A stretch of DNA of 64,000 nt from Glaciecola sp041380235 (GCF_041380235.1 NZ_JBGIYY010000002.1:248001-312000); one strand, 5' to 3'. Positions 37,284-46,940 are shown, counted from the first letter of the stretch. The notes: generated by a model from the sequence alone, not told the origin. Made by a program: numbers and translations.

Positions 37284-38456
37284 TTATAATCTCTCTACCG
37301 CCAGCGCCGTCGCTTCACCACCGCCTATACATAGCGCCGCTAAGCCTTTACTCAAGCCTTTTTGCTCTAAAGCATGTAACAAGGTCACCACAATGCGCGC
37401 GCCTGAAGCACCTATTGGATGACCAAGTGCACACGCACCACCGTTAACGTTTACTTTGGTGCTGTCTAGGCCCAGTTTATTGACGCCCAACATAGTCACC
37501 ATGGCAAAGGCCTCATTGATTTCGAATAGATCTACATCGTCTGTTGTCCACCCTGCTTTGCTCAAAACTTTCTCAATAGCGCCAATTGGTGCTACTGTGA
37601 ACGCCTCTGGCTTCATGGCATGCGTCGCGTGAGCGACAATTCTCGCCAAGGGTTTCAAGCCCAGCTCATTTGCTCTTTCTTCAGACATCACCAAAAGAGC
37701 CGCAGCACCATCGGAGATAGAACTCGAATTTGCAGCAGTGACGGTGCCATCCTTTTTGAATGCGGGACGTAACGTTGGAATTTTGTCGACTCTGGCATTA
37801 CCAGGCCCCTCATCGGTATCAACTGTAACATCACCTTTACGCGTATTTACCGTAAGCGGCGTGATCTCATTTTTAAACGCACCGGATGCTATTGCCGCCT
37901 GCGCTTTGCTCAAAGAGCTAACCGCAAACTCGTCCATCTGTTCACGAGTGATGCCTTCAGCATCGGCAGTATCTTGTGCAAAACAGCCCATAGCTTTGCC
38001 ATCGTAAGCATTCTCGAGACCATCAAGCATCATATGATCGAAGGTTTGTCCATGCCCCATACGGTAGCCTGCGCGAGCCTTGCTTAACAAATAAGGGGCT
38101 CCTGACATATTTTCCATGCCCCCGGCAACCACCGCATGCGCACTGCCGGCTTTGATAAGGTCGTGAGCGAGCATGATCGCTTTCATTCCAGAGCCGCATA
38201 CTTTATTGATTGTGCTTGCACCAACGCTCATTGGTAAGCCCGCTCCAAGACTCGCCTGACGCGCAGGCGCCTGACCAAGACCGGCTGGCAACACACAGCC
38301 CATAATCACTTCGTCGATGCTTTCTACAGCAACGTCAGCAATTGCCGCTTTGATAGCAGCAGCACCTAATGAGGGTGATGAGACTTCACTCAAGGCACCC
38401 ATAAACCCGCCCATTGGCGTGCGCTTTGCTGCAACAATCACTACTGATCCACTCAT
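37284..38456 (-). CDS. Acetyl-CoA C-acetyltransferase (thiolase II)
   Basis: Condenses or cleaves acetoacetyl-CoA/acetyl-CoA. The acyl-enzyme Cys87 is in INKVCGSGMKA; GHPIGASGAR has the catalytic His and LCIGGGEATA the second Cys near the C-terminus. The N-terminal thiolase motif VIVAAKRTPMGGF is standard. It diverges from liuR with a shared operator-bearing spacer of 127 bases, so it is probably part of the leucine regulon, processing acetoacetate carbon. The specific preference for acetoacetyl-CoA is from family and context. Confidence 0.92.
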   Translation of the reverse strand: MSGSVVIVAAKRTPMGGFMGALSEVSSPSLGAAAIKAAIADVAVESIDEVIMGCVLPAGLGQAPARQASLGAGLPMSVGASTINKVCGSGMKAIMLAHDLIKAGSAHAVVAGGMENMSGAPYLLSKARAGYRMGHGQTFDHMMLDGLENAYDGKAMGCFAQDTADAEGITREQMDEFAVSSLSKAQAAIASGAFKNEITPLTVNTRKGDVTVDTDEGPGNARVDKIPTLRPAFKKDGTVTAANSSSISDGAAALLVMSEERANELGLKPLARIVAHATHAMKPEAFTVAPIGAIEKVLSKAGWTTDDVDLFEINEAFAMVTMLGVNKLGLDSTKVNVNGGACALGHPIGASGARIVVTLLHALEQKGLSKGLAALCIGGGEATALAVERL

Positions 38457-38481
38457 ATTCAGTTTCCTGTTTGTTAAATGA

Positions 38482-38510
38482 TAAATATTTTCACATTACG
38501 TTTACGTTAA
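38482..38510 (-). promoter_or_regulatory. Promoter of the thiolase gene
   Basis: On the minus strand TTAACG and TATTTA are 17 bases apart. The -35 end overlaps the inverted-repeat element at 38496-38510 (TTACGTTTACGTTAA), so regulation by LiuR is plausible. Confidence 0.45.
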
Positions 38511-38511
38511 C

Positions 38512-38541
38512 TTGACTTTACGTAAACGTAAAGTGCATTAT
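38512..38541 (+). promoter_or_regulatory. liuR operon promoter with LiuR-type operator
   Basis: TTGACT and CATTAT are 18 bases apart, and the spacer holds CTTTACGT-AA-ACGTAAAG, a perfect 8-2-8 inverted repeat at 38516-38533. MerR-family activators bind such a palindrome in a long spacer, and the gene downstream is a MerR-type LiuR. Confidence 0.7.
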
Positions 38542-38583
38542 TCATGTTAATCGAAATTTGCAGATTAATTTGAAAATTACGCT

Positions 38584-38979
38584 ATGTCAGACAACACCAC
38601 TTATACCATTGGCGAATTGTCGAAAGACTTCGACATAACACCGCGCTCCATTCGATTTTATGAAGAGCAAGGATTACTTGAACCCCTTCGCCAAGGCCAG
38701 TCGCGTATTTATCATACCAAAGATAAAGTGCGCTTAAAGTTGATCTTGCGCGGCAAGCGTTTGGGGTTTTCATTAGCCGAAATTAGCAAATTATTCGAAC
38801 TGTACGATACTAATCCTAATTCTGCAGCGCAACTACAAACTATGCTGCAGCTTACCGAACAAAAACGCGCGGTGCTTGAACAGCAGTTAAACGACATTCA
38901 AATGCTAATGAATGAGTTAAATGATGTTGAAGCGCGCTGTAAAGAAGAACTTAACGACTTAACAAGAGGTGTTGCATGA
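38584..38979 (+). CDS. liuR: MerR-family transcriptional regulator LiuR
   Basis: Controls branched-chain amino acid degradation in gammaproteobacteria. The winged helix-turn-helix is at residues about 7-75 (YTIGELSKDFDITPRSIRFY, GLLEP, RIYHTKDKVRLKLILRGKRLGFSLAEIS) and a coiled coil follows, ending near residue 125. There is no cysteine cluster for metal, as expected for an organic-effector MerR. It is the first gene of the operon, and its stop overlaps the liuA start (ATGA). A palindrome is in its own promoter spacer. Confidence 0.92.
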   Translation: MSDNTTYTIGELSKDFDITPRSIRFYEEQGLLEPLRQGQSRIYHTKDKVRLKLILRGKRLGFSLAEISKLFELYDTNPNSAAQLQTMLQLTEQKRAVLEQQLNDIQMLMNELNDVEARCKEELNDLTRGVA

Positions 38980-40148
38980 TTAACGCGTCGTATCCTACGC
39001 TTAACTTCGGTCTTGGTGATGACATTGATATGCTCAGAGACCATGTTTATAACTTTGCCCAAAACGAAATAGCCCCGCTCGCTGAAAAGTCAGATGAAGC
39101 TAACAGTTTTCCGAATCAACTGTGGCCTAAATTGGGCGATATGGGATTGCTAGGGGTGACGGTTAGTGAAGAGTTTGGTGGATCAGATATGGGCTATCTT
39201 GCGCATACTGTAGCGATGGAAGAAATCAGCCGGGCCAGCGCCGGCATCGGTCTGAGCTACGGCGCGCATTCTAACCTTTGCGTTAACCAACTGCATAAAA
39301 ACGGCAGTCAGGCGCAAAAAGAAAAATATTTGCCGAAGTTAGTATCGGGTGAACACATTGGCGCCTTGGCAATGAGCGAACCGAATGCTGGCTCAGATGT
39401 GGTGAGCATGAAACTACGCGCTGATAAGAAAGGCGATAAGTACATCTTAAATGGCAACAAAATGTGGATCACCAATGGTCCAGACGCGCACACATTTATT
39501 ATTTACGCGAAAACAGATGTGACTGCAGGCTCAAAGGGTATTACCGCTTTTATCGTTGAAAAAAACACTCCGGGCTTTACGCAGGCTCAAAAGCTCGACA
39601 AGCTGGGCATGCGCTCGTCTAATACCTGTGAACTGGTGTTTGTCGATGCTGAGGTTCCTGCTGAAAATATCTTGGGTAATGAAGGCGGTGGCGTAAAGGT
39701 TTTGATGAGCGGTTTAGATTACGAACGCTTAGTACTATCTGGAGGCCCTTTAGGCATTATGCAGGCATGCATGGACGCGGTTGTTCCTTATATTCATGAC
39801 CGCACACAGTTTGGCAAATCCATCGGCGAATTCCAGTTAGTGCAGGGTAAAGTGGCCGATATGTACACCCAAATGAATGCAGCACGTGCCTATGTTTACG
39901 CAGTTGCTCGCTCGTGTGATCGGGGAGAAACTACGCGTAAAGATGCCGCCGGTGCAATATTGTACTCAGCTGAGCTAGCCACAAAGATGGCGCTAGACGC
40001 GATTCAGTTGCTAGGCGGCAATGGCTATATCAATGAATATCCGACCGGACGTCTATTGCGCGACGCTAAACTCTATGAGATTGGTGCAGGCACCTCAGAA
40101 ATACGACGTATGCTGATAGGTCGTGAACTGTTCAACGAATCGGCATAA
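38976..40148 (+). CDS. liuA: Isovaleryl-CoA dehydrogenase
   Basis: FAD flavoprotein, first acyl-CoA step of leucine catabolism: isovaleryl-CoA to 3-methylcrotonyl-CoA. It resembles human IVD over its length: LAMSEPNAGSDVVSMKL, MWITNGPDA, and the catalytic Glu250 in GLDYERLVLSGGPLG, the helix position specific to IVD, with YEIGAGTSEIRRMLIGRE at the end. It overlaps liuR by four bases. 122 bases with a strong hairpin separate it from liuB. Confidence 0.95.
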   Translation: MINASYPTLNFGLGDDIDMLRDHVYNFAQNEIAPLAEKSDEANSFPNQLWPKLGDMGLLGVTVSEEFGGSDMGYLAHTVAMEEISRASAGIGLSYGAHSNLCVNQLHKNGSQAQKEKYLPKLVSGEHIGALAMSEPNAGSDVVSMKLRADKKGDKYILNGNKMWITNGPDAHTFIIYAKTDVTAGSKGITAFIVEKNTPGFTQAQKLDKLGMRSSNTCELVFVDAEVPAENILGNEGGGVKVLMSGLDYERLVLSGGPLGIMQACMDAVVPYIHDRTQFGKSIGEFQLVQGKVADMYTQMNAARAYVYAVARSCDRGETTRKDAAGAILYSAELATKMALDAIQLLGGNGYINEYPTGRLLRDAKLYEIGAGTSEIRRMLIGRELFNESA

Positions 40149-40204
40149 CCCGCTTAGTTGACCCAAAAATAAGTTGCTAGTTGCAACAAATGTTATATCA
40201 ACCG

Positions 40205-40238
40205 ATGCGCCATTCATGCTAAAGATGATATGGCGCAT
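40205..40238. other. Perfect 9-bp inverted repeat between liuA and liuB
   Basis: ATGCGCCAT (40205-40213) and ATGGCGCAT (40230-40238) are separated by 16 bases. There is no T-run, so it is not a standard terminator; it could be a processing or stability element in the liu mRNA or a protein site. Confidence 0.5.
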
Positions 40239-40270
40239 TAGCATATAAACTAACAGACCATGGAGTCTTT

Positions 40271-41878
40271 GTGCCGGTAATTAAAACATTAATTAATCCC
40301 AACAGCGAAGCATTTACGCAGAACAAAGCGCACATGCAGGCGCAAGTTGACGACCTGTATCAGGTCGTTCAAACACTCATGCTTGGCGGTGGTGAAAGTA
40401 GCCGTGAACGTCATACATCAAGAGGCAAGTTACTGCCAAGAGATCGCATTGAGACACTGCTTGACCCTAACACTGCTTTTCTCGAAATCGGACAACTGGC
40501 TGCCTATCAAGTTTATGATGATTATGTGCCTTGCGCCGGCGTTATTGCAGGGATTGGTCAGGTCTCTGGCATAAGCTGTATGATTGTAGCAAATGACGCT
40601 ACCGTAAAAGGCGGTACGTATTATCCGTTAACAGTAAAAAAGCATCTTCGTGCGCAAACCATTGCCGCTGAAAACCACCTACCCTGTATCTATCTAGTAG
40701 ATTCGGGTGGTGCTAACTTACCCCGCCAAGATGAGGTATTTCCTGATAAAGAGCATTTTGGGCGCATCTTTTTTAATCAAGCTAATATGTCTGCTCAAAA
40801 CATTCCACAAATTGCCGTGGTCATGGGTTCATGTACTGCCGGTGGCGCATACGTGCCAGCCATGGCAGACGAGTCAATTATTGTCAAAGAGCAAGGCACT
40901 ATCTTTTTAGGTGGCCCTCCCCTAGTGCAGGCCGCTACCGGTGAAATTGTCACGGCCGAAGAGCTAGGCGGTGGCGATGTGCATTGCCGAACGTCTGGCG
41001 TAGTCGATCATCTTGCCAAAGATGATGCTCACGCGCTGCAAATCGCGAAAGACGCGATCGCACGCCTAAACCGCCCGTCTGTCCAAGCCGTAGTTCGCAA
41101 AGCCAGCAAAGCGCCGCTTTACGATGAAGATGAAATATATGGCATCATTCCAAAAGATACCAAACAGCCATACGATGTGCGCGAAGTCATTGCCAGAGTA
41201 GTAGACGGCAGTGAGTTTGACGAGTTCAAAAAACTCTATGGCGAAACATTAGTCTGTGGATTTGCCCATATCGACGGCTATCCGGTGGGGATTTTAGCTA
41301 ACAATGGCATCCTTTTTTCAGAGTCTGCACAAAAAGGCGCGCACTTCATAGAGTTATGCTGTCAGCGTAAAATTCCCCTCGTCTTCTTACAAAACATTAC
41401 TGGCTTTATGGTAGGCAAGCAATATGAGGCTGGTGGTATTGCAAAACATGGCGCAAAAATGGTCACCGCGGTGGCCTGTGCGAAAGTGCCGAAGATCACT
41501 TTATTAATTGGTGGCAGCTTTGGTGCCGGCAACTATGGTATGTGTGGACGTGCTTACGACCCACGTTTTTTGTTTATGTGGCCTAACGCCAGAATCTCAG
41601 TAATGGGCGGCGAACAAGCCGCAGGTGTGCTCGCACAGGTCAAGAAATCGCAGACTGAGCGTGCGGGCGAGACATTCACTGAAGCACAAGCCCAGGCGAT
41701 TAAACAACCTGTGATTGATACCTACGAAAAGCAGGGTCATCCATATTTTGCTTCAGCACGCTTATGGGATGACGGAGTCATCGATCCGGCAGATACGCGT
41801 AAAGTATTAGCCTTAGCACTCGCAGCGTCCTTAAATAAACCCATCGAAGACACGCAGTTTGGCGTGTTTAGAATGTAA
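40271..41878 (+). CDS. liuB: Methylcrotonoyl-CoA carboxylase carboxyltransferase (beta) subunit
   Basis: Carboxylates 3-methylcrotonyl-CoA with LiuD. The carboxyltransferase fold shows SGGANLPRQDEVFPDKEHF, GSCTAGGAYVPAM, LGGPPLVQAATGE and GSFGAGNYGMCGRAYDPRFL with MGGEQAAGVL. Length 535 equals MCC-beta. The start GTG at 40271 follows GGAG-like ATGGAGTC at a short distance. The next gene, liuC, begins 14 bases after the stop at its most likely start. Confidence 0.95.
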   Translation: MPVIKTLINPNSEAFTQNKAHMQAQVDDLYQVVQTLMLGGGESSRERHTSRGKLLPRDRIETLLDPNTAFLEIGQLAAYQVYDDYVPCAGVIAGIGQVSGISCMIVANDATVKGGTYYPLTVKKHLRAQTIAAENHLPCIYLVDSGGANLPRQDEVFPDKEHFGRIFFNQANMSAQNIPQIAVVMGSCTAGGAYVPAMADESIIVKEQGTIFLGGPPLVQAATGEIVTAEELGGGDVHCRTSGVVDHLAKDDAHALQIAKDAIARLNRPSVQAVVRKASKAPLYDEDEIYGIIPKDTKQPYDVREVIARVVDGSEFDEFKKLYGETLVCGFAHIDGYPVGILANNGILFSESAQKGAHFIELCCQRKIPLVFLQNITGFMVGKQYEAGGIAKHGAKMVTAVACAKVPKITLLIGGSFGAGNYGMCGRAYDPRFLFMWPNARISVMGGEQAAGVLAQVKKSQTERAGETFTEAQAQAIKQPVIDTYEKQGHPYFASARLWDDGVIDPADTRKVLALALAASLNKPIEDTQFGVFRM

Positions 41879-41891
41879 TCAGGGTATCATT

Positions 41892-42686
41892 ATGCAAAAC
41901 ATAGAATTAGAAATTGACGTAAAAGGCGTGGCCCGTGTGACATTAAATAGGCCTGATATTCATAACGCCTTTGATGAGCATGTGATCCAATCGCTCATTG
42001 ATGTATTCGAACAAGTCGACAGCGATAACCGCGTTCGCGTGATGATCTTACAAGCTCGAGGCAAATCATTCAGCGCCGGGGCAGATTTAAACTGGATGCA
42101 AAAAATGGCCAGCTATGCCTATGAAGAAAATAAGCGCGACGCTGACCAGTTAGCAAAAATGCTGAATAAACTTTATACCCTTAGCAAGCCTACCATAGCT
42201 AGAGTGCAAGGCGCTGCTTTTGGCGGTGCAGTAGGTTTAGTAGCATGTTGTGATATTGCGGTTGGCTCCAAATTAAGCAAGTTCTGCTTAAGCGAAGTTA
42301 AACTCGGGTTAATTCCCGCCACAATATCGCCTTATGTGATTGGCGCAGTGGGTTTACGTGAAGCAAAGCGTCTGTTTATGACAGCAGAAGTGATCTCCTC
42401 TCAGCGAGCTAGACGCTTAGGCTTGATTAACGAAGCGGTTAGCGAGGAAGACCTAGACATTACCATTGATGAAATTATAAATAACATACTCAAAAATGGC
42501 CCCTTAGCCGTAAGCCAATCTAAAGCCTTGGCTACCGTTGTAGCGGGACGGCCTATCGACACCGACTTAATTGATTTTACAAGTGACGTCATTGCCAAAA
42601 TACGCGTATCTAAAGAGGGGCAAGAAGGCCTAAGCGCTTTTTTAGATAAACGCAAAGCCAATTGGATAGCGCAAGATGATAAATAA
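41892..42686 (+). CDS. liuC: Methylglutaconyl-CoA hydratase (enoyl-CoA hydratase family)
   Basis: Hydrates 3-methylglutaconyl-CoA to HMG-CoA. Crotonase fold markers are RPDIHNAFDE, GKSFSAGADLNWMQKM (oxyanion hole), and GAAFGGAVGLVACCDIAVG with EVKLGLIPATISPYV carrying the catalytic Glu. I choose the ATG at 41892, nine bases after CAGGG; a GTG-type start inside liuB is less likely. Its 3' end overlaps liuD by 11 bases. Function comes from operon position. Confidence 0.93.
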   Translation: MQNIELEIDVKGVARVTLNRPDIHNAFDEHVIQSLIDVFEQVDSDNRVRVMILQARGKSFSAGADLNWMQKMASYAYEENKRDADQLAKMLNKLYTLSKPTIARVQGAAFGGAVGLVACCDIAVGSKLSKFCLSEVKLGLIPATISPYVIGAVGLREAKRLFMTAEVISSQRARRLGLINEAVSEEDLDITIDEIINNILKNGPLAVSQSKALATVVAGRPIDTDLIDFTSDVIAKIRVSKEGQEGLSAFLDKRKANWIAQDDK

Positions 42687-44673
42687 AATTCTTATCGCCA
42701 ATAGAGGCGAAATTGCATGCAGAGTGATGCGCACTGCGAAACGCTTAGGTATCTCTACAGTGGCTGTATATTCTGAGGTTGACGCCAACGCACAACATGT
42801 ATTGATGGCTGATGAAGCGGTTTTAATTGGTCCTGCTGCCGCTAGTGAAAGCTATTTAAAAGCAGAGCTTATTTTAGACGTCGCACTCAATTTAAATGTT
42901 GATGCAATCCATCCTGGATATGGGTTTTTATCTGAGAATGCGGGGTTCTCTGAGGCATGTGCTAAAAACGATATCGTGTTTATCGGGCCAGGACCTGATG
43001 CCATTCGTGCAATGGGTTCAAAATCAGCCGCCAAATCTATCATGGAAAAAGCCGATGTACCTCTGGTACCCGGCTATCATGGCGACAATCAAGATGCCGA
43101 TTTTTTGCATCAAGAAGCTAAGAAAATGGGCTATCCAGTATTGCTTAAAGCGGCTGCAGGTGGTGGCGGCAAGGGCATGCGCCAAGTGTGGAAGGACAGC
43201 GATTTTCATAGCGCTTTAGAAGCGGCCAAACGTGAATCACAGTCTAGCTTTGGCGATCAGCACATGCTTATCGAGAAATATTTAACTGAACCGCGGCATG
43301 TTGAAATACAGGTCTTTTGTGATAATCATGGGAATGGTGTGTATTTGTTTGAACGCGACTGCAGTGTGCAAAGGCGCCATCAAAAAATCATTGAAGAAGC
43401 ACCTGCCCCGAATATGTCTGCTGACATTCGTCAGCAAATGGGCGATGCCGCATTAAAGGCAGCCAAAGCGATTGGTTATTCAGGCGCGGGAACCGTAGAG
43501 TTTTTACTCGATAGTGATGGTAGTTTTTACTTCATGGAAATGAATACCCGCCTGCAGGTTGAACATCCTGTTACTGAAATGATCACCGGTGAAGACTTAG
43601 TCGAATGGCAAATTCATGTTGCTAACGACCTTCCCCTTCCCAAAACTCAAGCGCAATTGACACTTACCGGCCATGCTTTTGAGGCGCGGATCTATGCAGA
43701 AGATCCCGATAACGACTTTCTGCCACAAACCGGTTTACTGCGTTACTTAAAACCGCCTGTTGGCCCAGACATTCGCGTAGACACCGGCGTTGAGCAAGGC
43801 GACGAGGTTTCTATTTATTACGATCCAATGATTGCGAAATTGATTGTGCACGGCAAAGACCGTCAACAAGCGCTAGCAAAGTTGACATCAGCTTTGCATG
43901 ATTATCATATAGTGGGAGTCAACACCAATATCGATTATTTGCTGCGCGTGGCACAAAGCGATGCATTCATACTCGCAGATTTGACCACCGACTTTGTAGA
44001 GCGTCACAGTGATGCCTTAGAAAGCGATAAAGAAACACTCGAACCCCATCTGCAGGCATTAACAGCTTTTGTCATTTTACAAGCGCAAGCCCAGCGTGGC
44101 ATCGGCGCATTTTCAGACTTTTCAGGATTCAGGCTGAATCATCGTGAACAAAAAAGTATTCACTTCACAGCTGCTGAGCATACTTATGACATTGCCGCAA
44201 CTCGAGTGGACCAAAACACTTGGTCTATGCACGTCGAGGATGATGCACTGCTGGTCACCGGACTAATCAATGCAAAAATAGACGCTTACGGGCTTACTCA
44301 AATTCATACAAGTATTCAGGTAGGCATTTTGCAGATGCAAATCACCGCAGTACTATTGGGTAATCAATTGAGTATTTACACCGCTCACAAGCAGATAAAA
44401 GTGATTCTTCCAGTAGCCGAATTTGATGACGAAGACCACGGCAGCTCCGCAGGCGGAATTGTTGCCCCTATGAACGGCACATTAGTCAATATGCTTACCA
44501 AGCCCGGCGATATCGTTAGTAAAGGTGACACCATCGCAATTGTTGAGGCAATGAAAATGGAACATGCACTAAAAGCACCATTTAACGCTAAAGTAGTTGA
44601 GTGTTATTTTGCTGCAGGTGACCGTGTAGATGGCGGTGCGATATTGCTAGATCTAGAAAAGCTAGAGGAATAA
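42676..44673 (+). CDS. liuD: Methylcrotonoyl-CoA carboxylase biotin-carboxylase (alpha) subunit
   Basis: Biotinylated subunit for leucine catabolism. The biotin carboxylase domain (KILIANRGEIACRVMRTAKR, ATP-grasp GGGGKGMRQV, EMNTRLQVEHPVTEMITG) covers about 1-450, and the biotinyl carrier domain is at the C-terminus with VEAMKMEHAL, biotinylated Lys627. The length of 665 fits MCC-alpha. It overlaps liuC by 11 bases and runs into liuE 14 bases later, with a strong AAGGAG at the junction. Confidence 0.95.
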   Translation: MINKILIANRGEIACRVMRTAKRLGISTVAVYSEVDANAQHVLMADEAVLIGPAAASESYLKAELILDVALNLNVDAIHPGYGFLSENAGFSEACAKNDIVFIGPGPDAIRAMGSKSAAKSIMEKADVPLVPGYHGDNQDADFLHQEAKKMGYPVLLKAAAGGGGKGMRQVWKDSDFHSALEAAKRESQSSFGDQHMLIEKYLTEPRHVEIQVFCDNHGNGVYLFERDCSVQRRHQKIIEEAPAPNMSADIRQQMGDAALKAAKAIGYSGAGTVEFLLDSDGSFYFMEMNTRLQVEHPVTEMITGEDLVEWQIHVANDLPLPKTQAQLTLTGHAFEARIYAEDPDNDFLPQTGLLRYLKPPVGPDIRVDTGVEQGDEVSIYYDPMIAKLIVHGKDRQQALAKLTSALHDYHIVGVNTNIDYLLRVAQSDAFILADLTTDFVERHSDALESDKETLEPHLQALTAFVILQAQAQRGIGAFSDFSGFRLNHREQKSIHFTAAEHTYDIAATRVDQNTWSMHVEDDALLVTGLINAKIDAYGLTQIHTSIQVGILQMQITAVLLGNQLSIYTAHKQIKVILPVAEFDDEDHGSSAGGIVAPMNGTLVNMLTKPGDIVSKGDTIAIVEAMKMEHALKAPFNAKVVECYFAAGDRVDGGAILLDLEKLEE

Positions 44674-44687
44674 AGGAGCACTTGTTT

Positions 44688-45596
44688 ATGAGCCTAGTTT
44701 TAGATGTGCCAAATTCAGTCAGCATCGTTGAGGTTGGCCCAAGAGATGGTCTACAAAATGAAAAAACACCGCTAACGGTTGAAGATAAAGTCACTTTAGT
44801 CAATGCACTCTCAGATACCGGCCTTCAGCGAATAGAGGCCGGCAGTTTTGTGTCGCCAAAGTGGGTACCGCAGATGGCTAACTCAAGTCAGGTACTTGCA
44901 AGCATCAGGCGTAAAGACGGCGTAATATACAGTGCCCTTACTCCCAACCTGCGTGGCTTTGAAGACGCTGTTGCCGCAGGAGCCAACGAAGTAGCCGTGT
45001 TTGGGGCGGCTTCTGAATCGTTTTCGCAGAAGAACATTAACTGCAGCATTGAGCAAAGCATCGAGCGTTTTACACCGGTAATAGAGGCCGCAAAACTGGC
45101 TGGGATGCCGGTGCGAGGCTACGTATCGTGCGTGTTAGGTTGCCCATATGAAGGTGCGATTTCGCCACAGGCGGTTTTAGAGGTGAGCAAAACATTGCTC
45201 TCGCTTGGCTGTTACGAAGTGTCTCTGGGCGATACGATTGGTGTTGGCACTCCCAAAAAAACCTCTCAATTATTGTCACTTTTACTCAGTCAGTTACCAA
45301 TGAATAATCTAGCATTACACATGCACGATACCTATGGGCAGGCTTTGGCTAATGTGTTGATTGGCCTGCAGCACGGCATCTCAAACTTTGACGCATCGGT
45401 AGCAGGTTTAGGTGGATGTCCCTATGCAAAAGGTGCTTCAGGTAACTTAGCGACTGAAGATTTACTGTATATGTTGTCAAACATGGACATCGAAACGGGT
45501 GTTGACCTGAGTAAGCTTATCAAGGTTGGGCATAACATTAGCGTTAAGCTAGACCGTCAAAATGGCGCTAAGGCCGGTATTGCCTTATCTAGTTAA
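44688..45596 (+). CDS. liuE: Hydroxymethylglutaryl-CoA lyase
   Basis: Splits HMG-CoA into acetoacetate and acetyl-CoA. Motifs are EVGPRDGLQNE (catalytic Arg and metal Asp), GCPYEGAISP, LHMHDTYGQAL (metal histidines) and the signature GLGGCPYAKGASGNLATED with the catalytic Cys near residue 244. AAGGAG is nine bases before the ATG at 44688; a TTG at 44682 is less likely. It completes the liu operon. No acetoacetate-activating CoA-transferase gene is in the window. Confidence 0.94.
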   Translation: MSLVLDVPNSVSIVEVGPRDGLQNEKTPLTVEDKVTLVNALSDTGLQRIEAGSFVSPKWVPQMANSSQVLASIRRKDGVIYSALTPNLRGFEDAVAAGANEVAVFGAASESFSQKNINCSIEQSIERFTPVIEAAKLAGMPVRGYVSCVLGCPYEGAISPQAVLEVSKTLLSLGCYEVSLGDTIGVGTPKKTSQLLSLLLSQLPMNNLALHMHDTYGQALANVLIGLQHGISNFDASVAGLGGCPYAKGASGNLATEDLLYMLSNMDIETGVDLSKLIKVGHNISVKLDRQNGAKAGIALSS

Positions 45597-45654
45597 TACC
45601 AATACGCCTTTACAATAGCAAAGCAAGAGCCAGCTTATGCAAAGTTTAATCGCT

Positions 45655-46824
45655 TTATTTTTCTGCAGTTAAAAACAAACTGCCTATTAGGCCTAAACAT
45701 AAGGCAGCTGACATAAGCAGTAAACTAAGCTCGCTCGAATACGCATTTATAAGCGCGTATAACCCGCCCAAGGCAATAATGCTCAAACCAACAAGTGTGT
45801 TAGATGTCGCAATGAATTCAGTACGATGCTGCTGCTCAGCGATATCAACACTATATATTTTACGGCCGGTTCTTACGCCCTGATGGCCAACACTTAATAC
45901 AAAAAATAAAACAATAATAAACCAAGCGTTATTGCTAATATCAGGATAGCTAGTTGGCAACAGCAATAATGCGCATGCAGCGCAAATCGCTACGATGCTG
46001 CCTGCTCGCATGCAGTTTAATGCGCTTACATCTGATACCCATCCCCAAATATAGGAAGACACAAAATTTGCGAAGCTTTGCGCAATAATCAAATAAGCTA
46101 AGATGTTCAGCATATCGCCTTGATAGCTCAACACAAATATAGGCGCAAGCAACGCGGTATGAGCAAACAAGGACCTTACCGCTACAAATTTTGCGAGCGG
46201 CATATCAAAATACAGCCCCTTGGAAACTGGGCTCTGTTGGGTATCTACATAGGTTTTTAATGGCCGCATTAACCACATACACATAAGCTTAGTGGTCAGC
46301 GCAATTGCCGCGACGATTATGAGTTTATCGCTAGGCACGTGTTGTGAGCCAAACAGCGCAACGAGTGCCACCGCAATACTAATTGCGCTTGAAACAGTAG
46401 ATGCACTGCCCAGAAGCTTGCCACGACTGCCTTTTTCTATATGCTGCCCTTGAATATCTTTAGTAGTTAAGGAGGAAAGTGCTCGAGAAAAGCTCATTAA
46501 CAGTAAGGCTAATAAGACTCCATATCCGGCTATTGCGCCTTCAAAGCTTAAACCGATTATCATCATCACAACACCGGCAATAAATTGGACCAGCATGCTT
46601 ATCTGCCAAGCAATATCTCTTCGTGCAGTACGGCGAAGTAAGTACGCAAACAGCATTTGCGGTAGCAACGAACCCGACTCTCTTATCGGCACTAGTAATT
46701 GCGCCATCCATGCAGGCGCACCTGCACTAGAAAGTAACGTAGGCAGCGTAGTCTTTGCCGACAGCAAGGTATCGCTAAGCTTGTTTCCTACCAATATGAG
46801 CCCTAATCGGGAGCTTTTTTTCAT
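45655..46824 (-). CDS. Major facilitator superfamily transporter
   Basis: Integral membrane protein of 389 residues with eleven or twelve hydrophobic segments. It resembles MFS drug or metabolite exporters and carries MFS-like loops such as RESGSLLPQMLFAYLLRR and SSLTTKDIQGQ. I cannot assign a substrate. It is a single gene, convergent with liuE, with no shared regulator, so its neighbours do not help either. Confidence 0.8.
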   Translation of the reverse strand: MKKSSRLGLILVGNKLSDTLLSAKTTLPTLLSSAGAPAWMAQLLVPIRESGSLLPQMLFAYLLRRTARRDIAWQISMLVQFIAGVVMMIIGLSFEGAIAGYGVLLALLLMSFSRALSSLTTKDIQGQHIEKGSRGKLLGSASTVSSAISIAVALVALFGSQHVPSDKLIIVAAIALTTKLMCMWLMRPLKTYVDTQQSPVSKGLYFDMPLAKFVAVRSLFAHTALLAPIFVLSYQGDMLNILAYLIIAQSFANFVSSYIWGWVSDVSALNCMRAGSIVAICAACALLLLPTSYPDISNNAWFIIVLFFVLSVGHQGVRTGRKIYSVDIAEQQHRTEFIATSNTLVGLSIIALGGLYALINAYSSELSLLLMSAALCLGLIGSLFLTAEK

Positions 46825-46940
46825 TTGGACACTGTCAAAATGCTTCTATTAAAGTACATTGATTCGCGTTAGGATCTCCGAAATTAGAATGATGTAGCGT
46901 TAGCCTTATTTGTAACGCACACAGCGCAAAAAGGATCGAT

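Noticed and set aside
37155..37447. Frame of 105 residues across the DUF342 and thiolase ends
   Set aside because: It is antisense to the thiolase end and has no ribosome site or family match.
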